In this document: positions 63,493 through 64,000 of the stretch, piece by piece
How positions within the stretch are numbered: position 1 is the first letter of the stretch
Layout of the letters: every line of letters begins with the position of its first letter
NCBI RefSeq assembly: GCF_900182985.1
Contig: NZ_FXUY01000002.1
Span: forward strand, 979,001-1,043,000
Reading direction: 5' to 3'
Source of the DNA: Pseudomonas helmanticensis
GTDB taxonomy: Bacteria > Pseudomonadota > Gammaproteobacteria > Pseudomonadales > Pseudomonadaceae
Length of the DNA: 64,000 bases
Notes under the pieces: model-generated
What the model was told of the DNA's origin: nothing
The model's database searches: none
The model's input: only the letters and a program-made list of their open reading frames with translations
Made by a program: the position numbers and the translations under genes

Positions 63493-64000
63493 TCAAAGAT
63501 TCAAACGTTTGCGTAATGCCTCGACATAATTCTGCCATTCACCGAGTACCTGGTTTTGCATCGGCGTAGCATTTGGCAGCCATTGCTCTAGCGCCTGCGC
63601 AAAAGAATCGAGGGTATTCGGCGCGCCCATTTCGGCTTGCGACAAACGCTGCTGGCAAAATATTCTCCAGCGTTCCTGCTCTGCAAAATTCAAGGTATCG
63701 GGAAAGTTGCGTGCTCGATATCGAAAGAGCAACTCAGGCAAACGTTCATCATCGAAAGGCCATTGCTCTTGCGCTAATTGCGCAGGGTCTGCGGTTCTCA
63801 CTTGCTCACATAGACGTCGATCGCGGTCACCGATAAATCCGTCGTACAACTGTTGTTCCGGATCCTCGCTCGGGGTGAAGTCTTCGCTGGCATAAATCGT
63901 CGCAACTTTATCTTTCCAGACTAGTTGTGCGTCAGTTAGCCGCAGTGCCCGTTCCTGATAAAGCGTCATGTCCAGGCCCAGGCGTTGCTGATCTGCCGGA
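63493..64000 (-). CDS. sbcB: Exodeoxyribonuclease I, C-terminal part (runs off the window)
   Basis: The frame stays open to the window end; about 169 residues of the C terminus are seen, ending EALRKRLNL. The text DADQQRLGLD region then YQERALRLTDAQLVWKD, and ELLFRYRARNFPDTL later, match the SH3-like and helical C-terminal domains of ExoI. The neighbour mvaT agrees with the P. aeruginosa order (PA4315-PA4316). The exonuclease domain lies beyond the window. Confidence 0.85.
   Translation of the reverse strand, partial: PADQQRLGLDMTLYQERALRLTDAQLVWKDKVATIYASEDFTPSEDPEQQLYDGFIGDRDRRLCEQVRTADPAQLAQEQWPFDDERLPELLFRYRARNFPDTLNFAEQERWRIFCQQRLSQAEMGAPNTLDSFAQALEQWLPNATPMQNQVLGEWQNYVEALRKRLNL

Overview
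The window is a chromosomal segment of a Pseudomonas of the P. fluorescens group. The evidence is the protein content (HemO, the arcDABC operon, GcsR with a second glycine cleavage operon, OprD porin, MvaT), GC-rich codon use, gene order shared with P. aeruginosa in long blocks, and the palindromic REP/REPIN repeats typical of fluorescent pseudomonads between genes. It is mostly core genome. I see no prophage, insertion sequence, integron, CRISPR array or plasmid gene.

Layout. 1-5.4 kb: end of an unknown gene, heme oxygenase hemO, a small YbaN-type membrane protein, a chemoreceptor and a CoA-transferase. 5.4-13.6 kb: anaerobic arginine catabolism. A second ArcD-type antiporter, translationally coupled to the DNA glycosylase alkA, runs leftward, and arcDABC runs rightward, probably from an ANR-type promoter, with a DUF5064 gene behind it. 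13.6-14.3 kb: a five-unit satellite of about 130-bp repeats. 14.4-22.4 kb: gcsR, then three 18-bp operator-like sites and a sigma-54 promoter, then gcvH-gcvP-sdaA-gcvT, which takes glycine to one-carbon units and serine to pyruvate. 22.4-23.7 kb: a cold-shock gene with a long leader and an RDD membrane protein. 23.7-40.4 kb, almost all leftward: nadA, tRNA-Lys, queC-queE, the tol-pal operon (ybgC-tolQRAB-pal-cpoB), ruvCAB, yebC, aspS, an FmdB zinc ribbon, an RHH protein and a Dps-like ferritin, then a rightward membrane-anchored cold-shock protein, slyX and a HIT protein. 41-49 kb: oprD porin, MscS channel, YajQ, a ketopantoate reductase, a histidine kinase and a cobalamin adenosyltransferase. 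48-56 kb: Nudix/thiamine-synthase fusion, GST, argJ, secA, the helicase loader dciA and a HerA/YjgR-type ATPase. 56-64 kb: an amino-acid-type chemoreceptor, a three-gene overlapping cassette (glycosyltransferase, DUF2334 deacetylase, UPF0104 membrane protein), a 58-residue small protein, purU, mvaT and the 3' part of sbcB.

No wholly new system is obvious. The features most worth a second look are the alternating satellite array, the divergent arcD pair coupled to alkA, the GcsR operator architecture upstream of a gcv operon that lacks glyA, the membrane-tethered cold-shock domain, the overlapping glycosyltransferase/deacetylase/UPF0104 cassette, and the small acidic protein next to purU. Function calls come from motif and family recognition only; no search was run.
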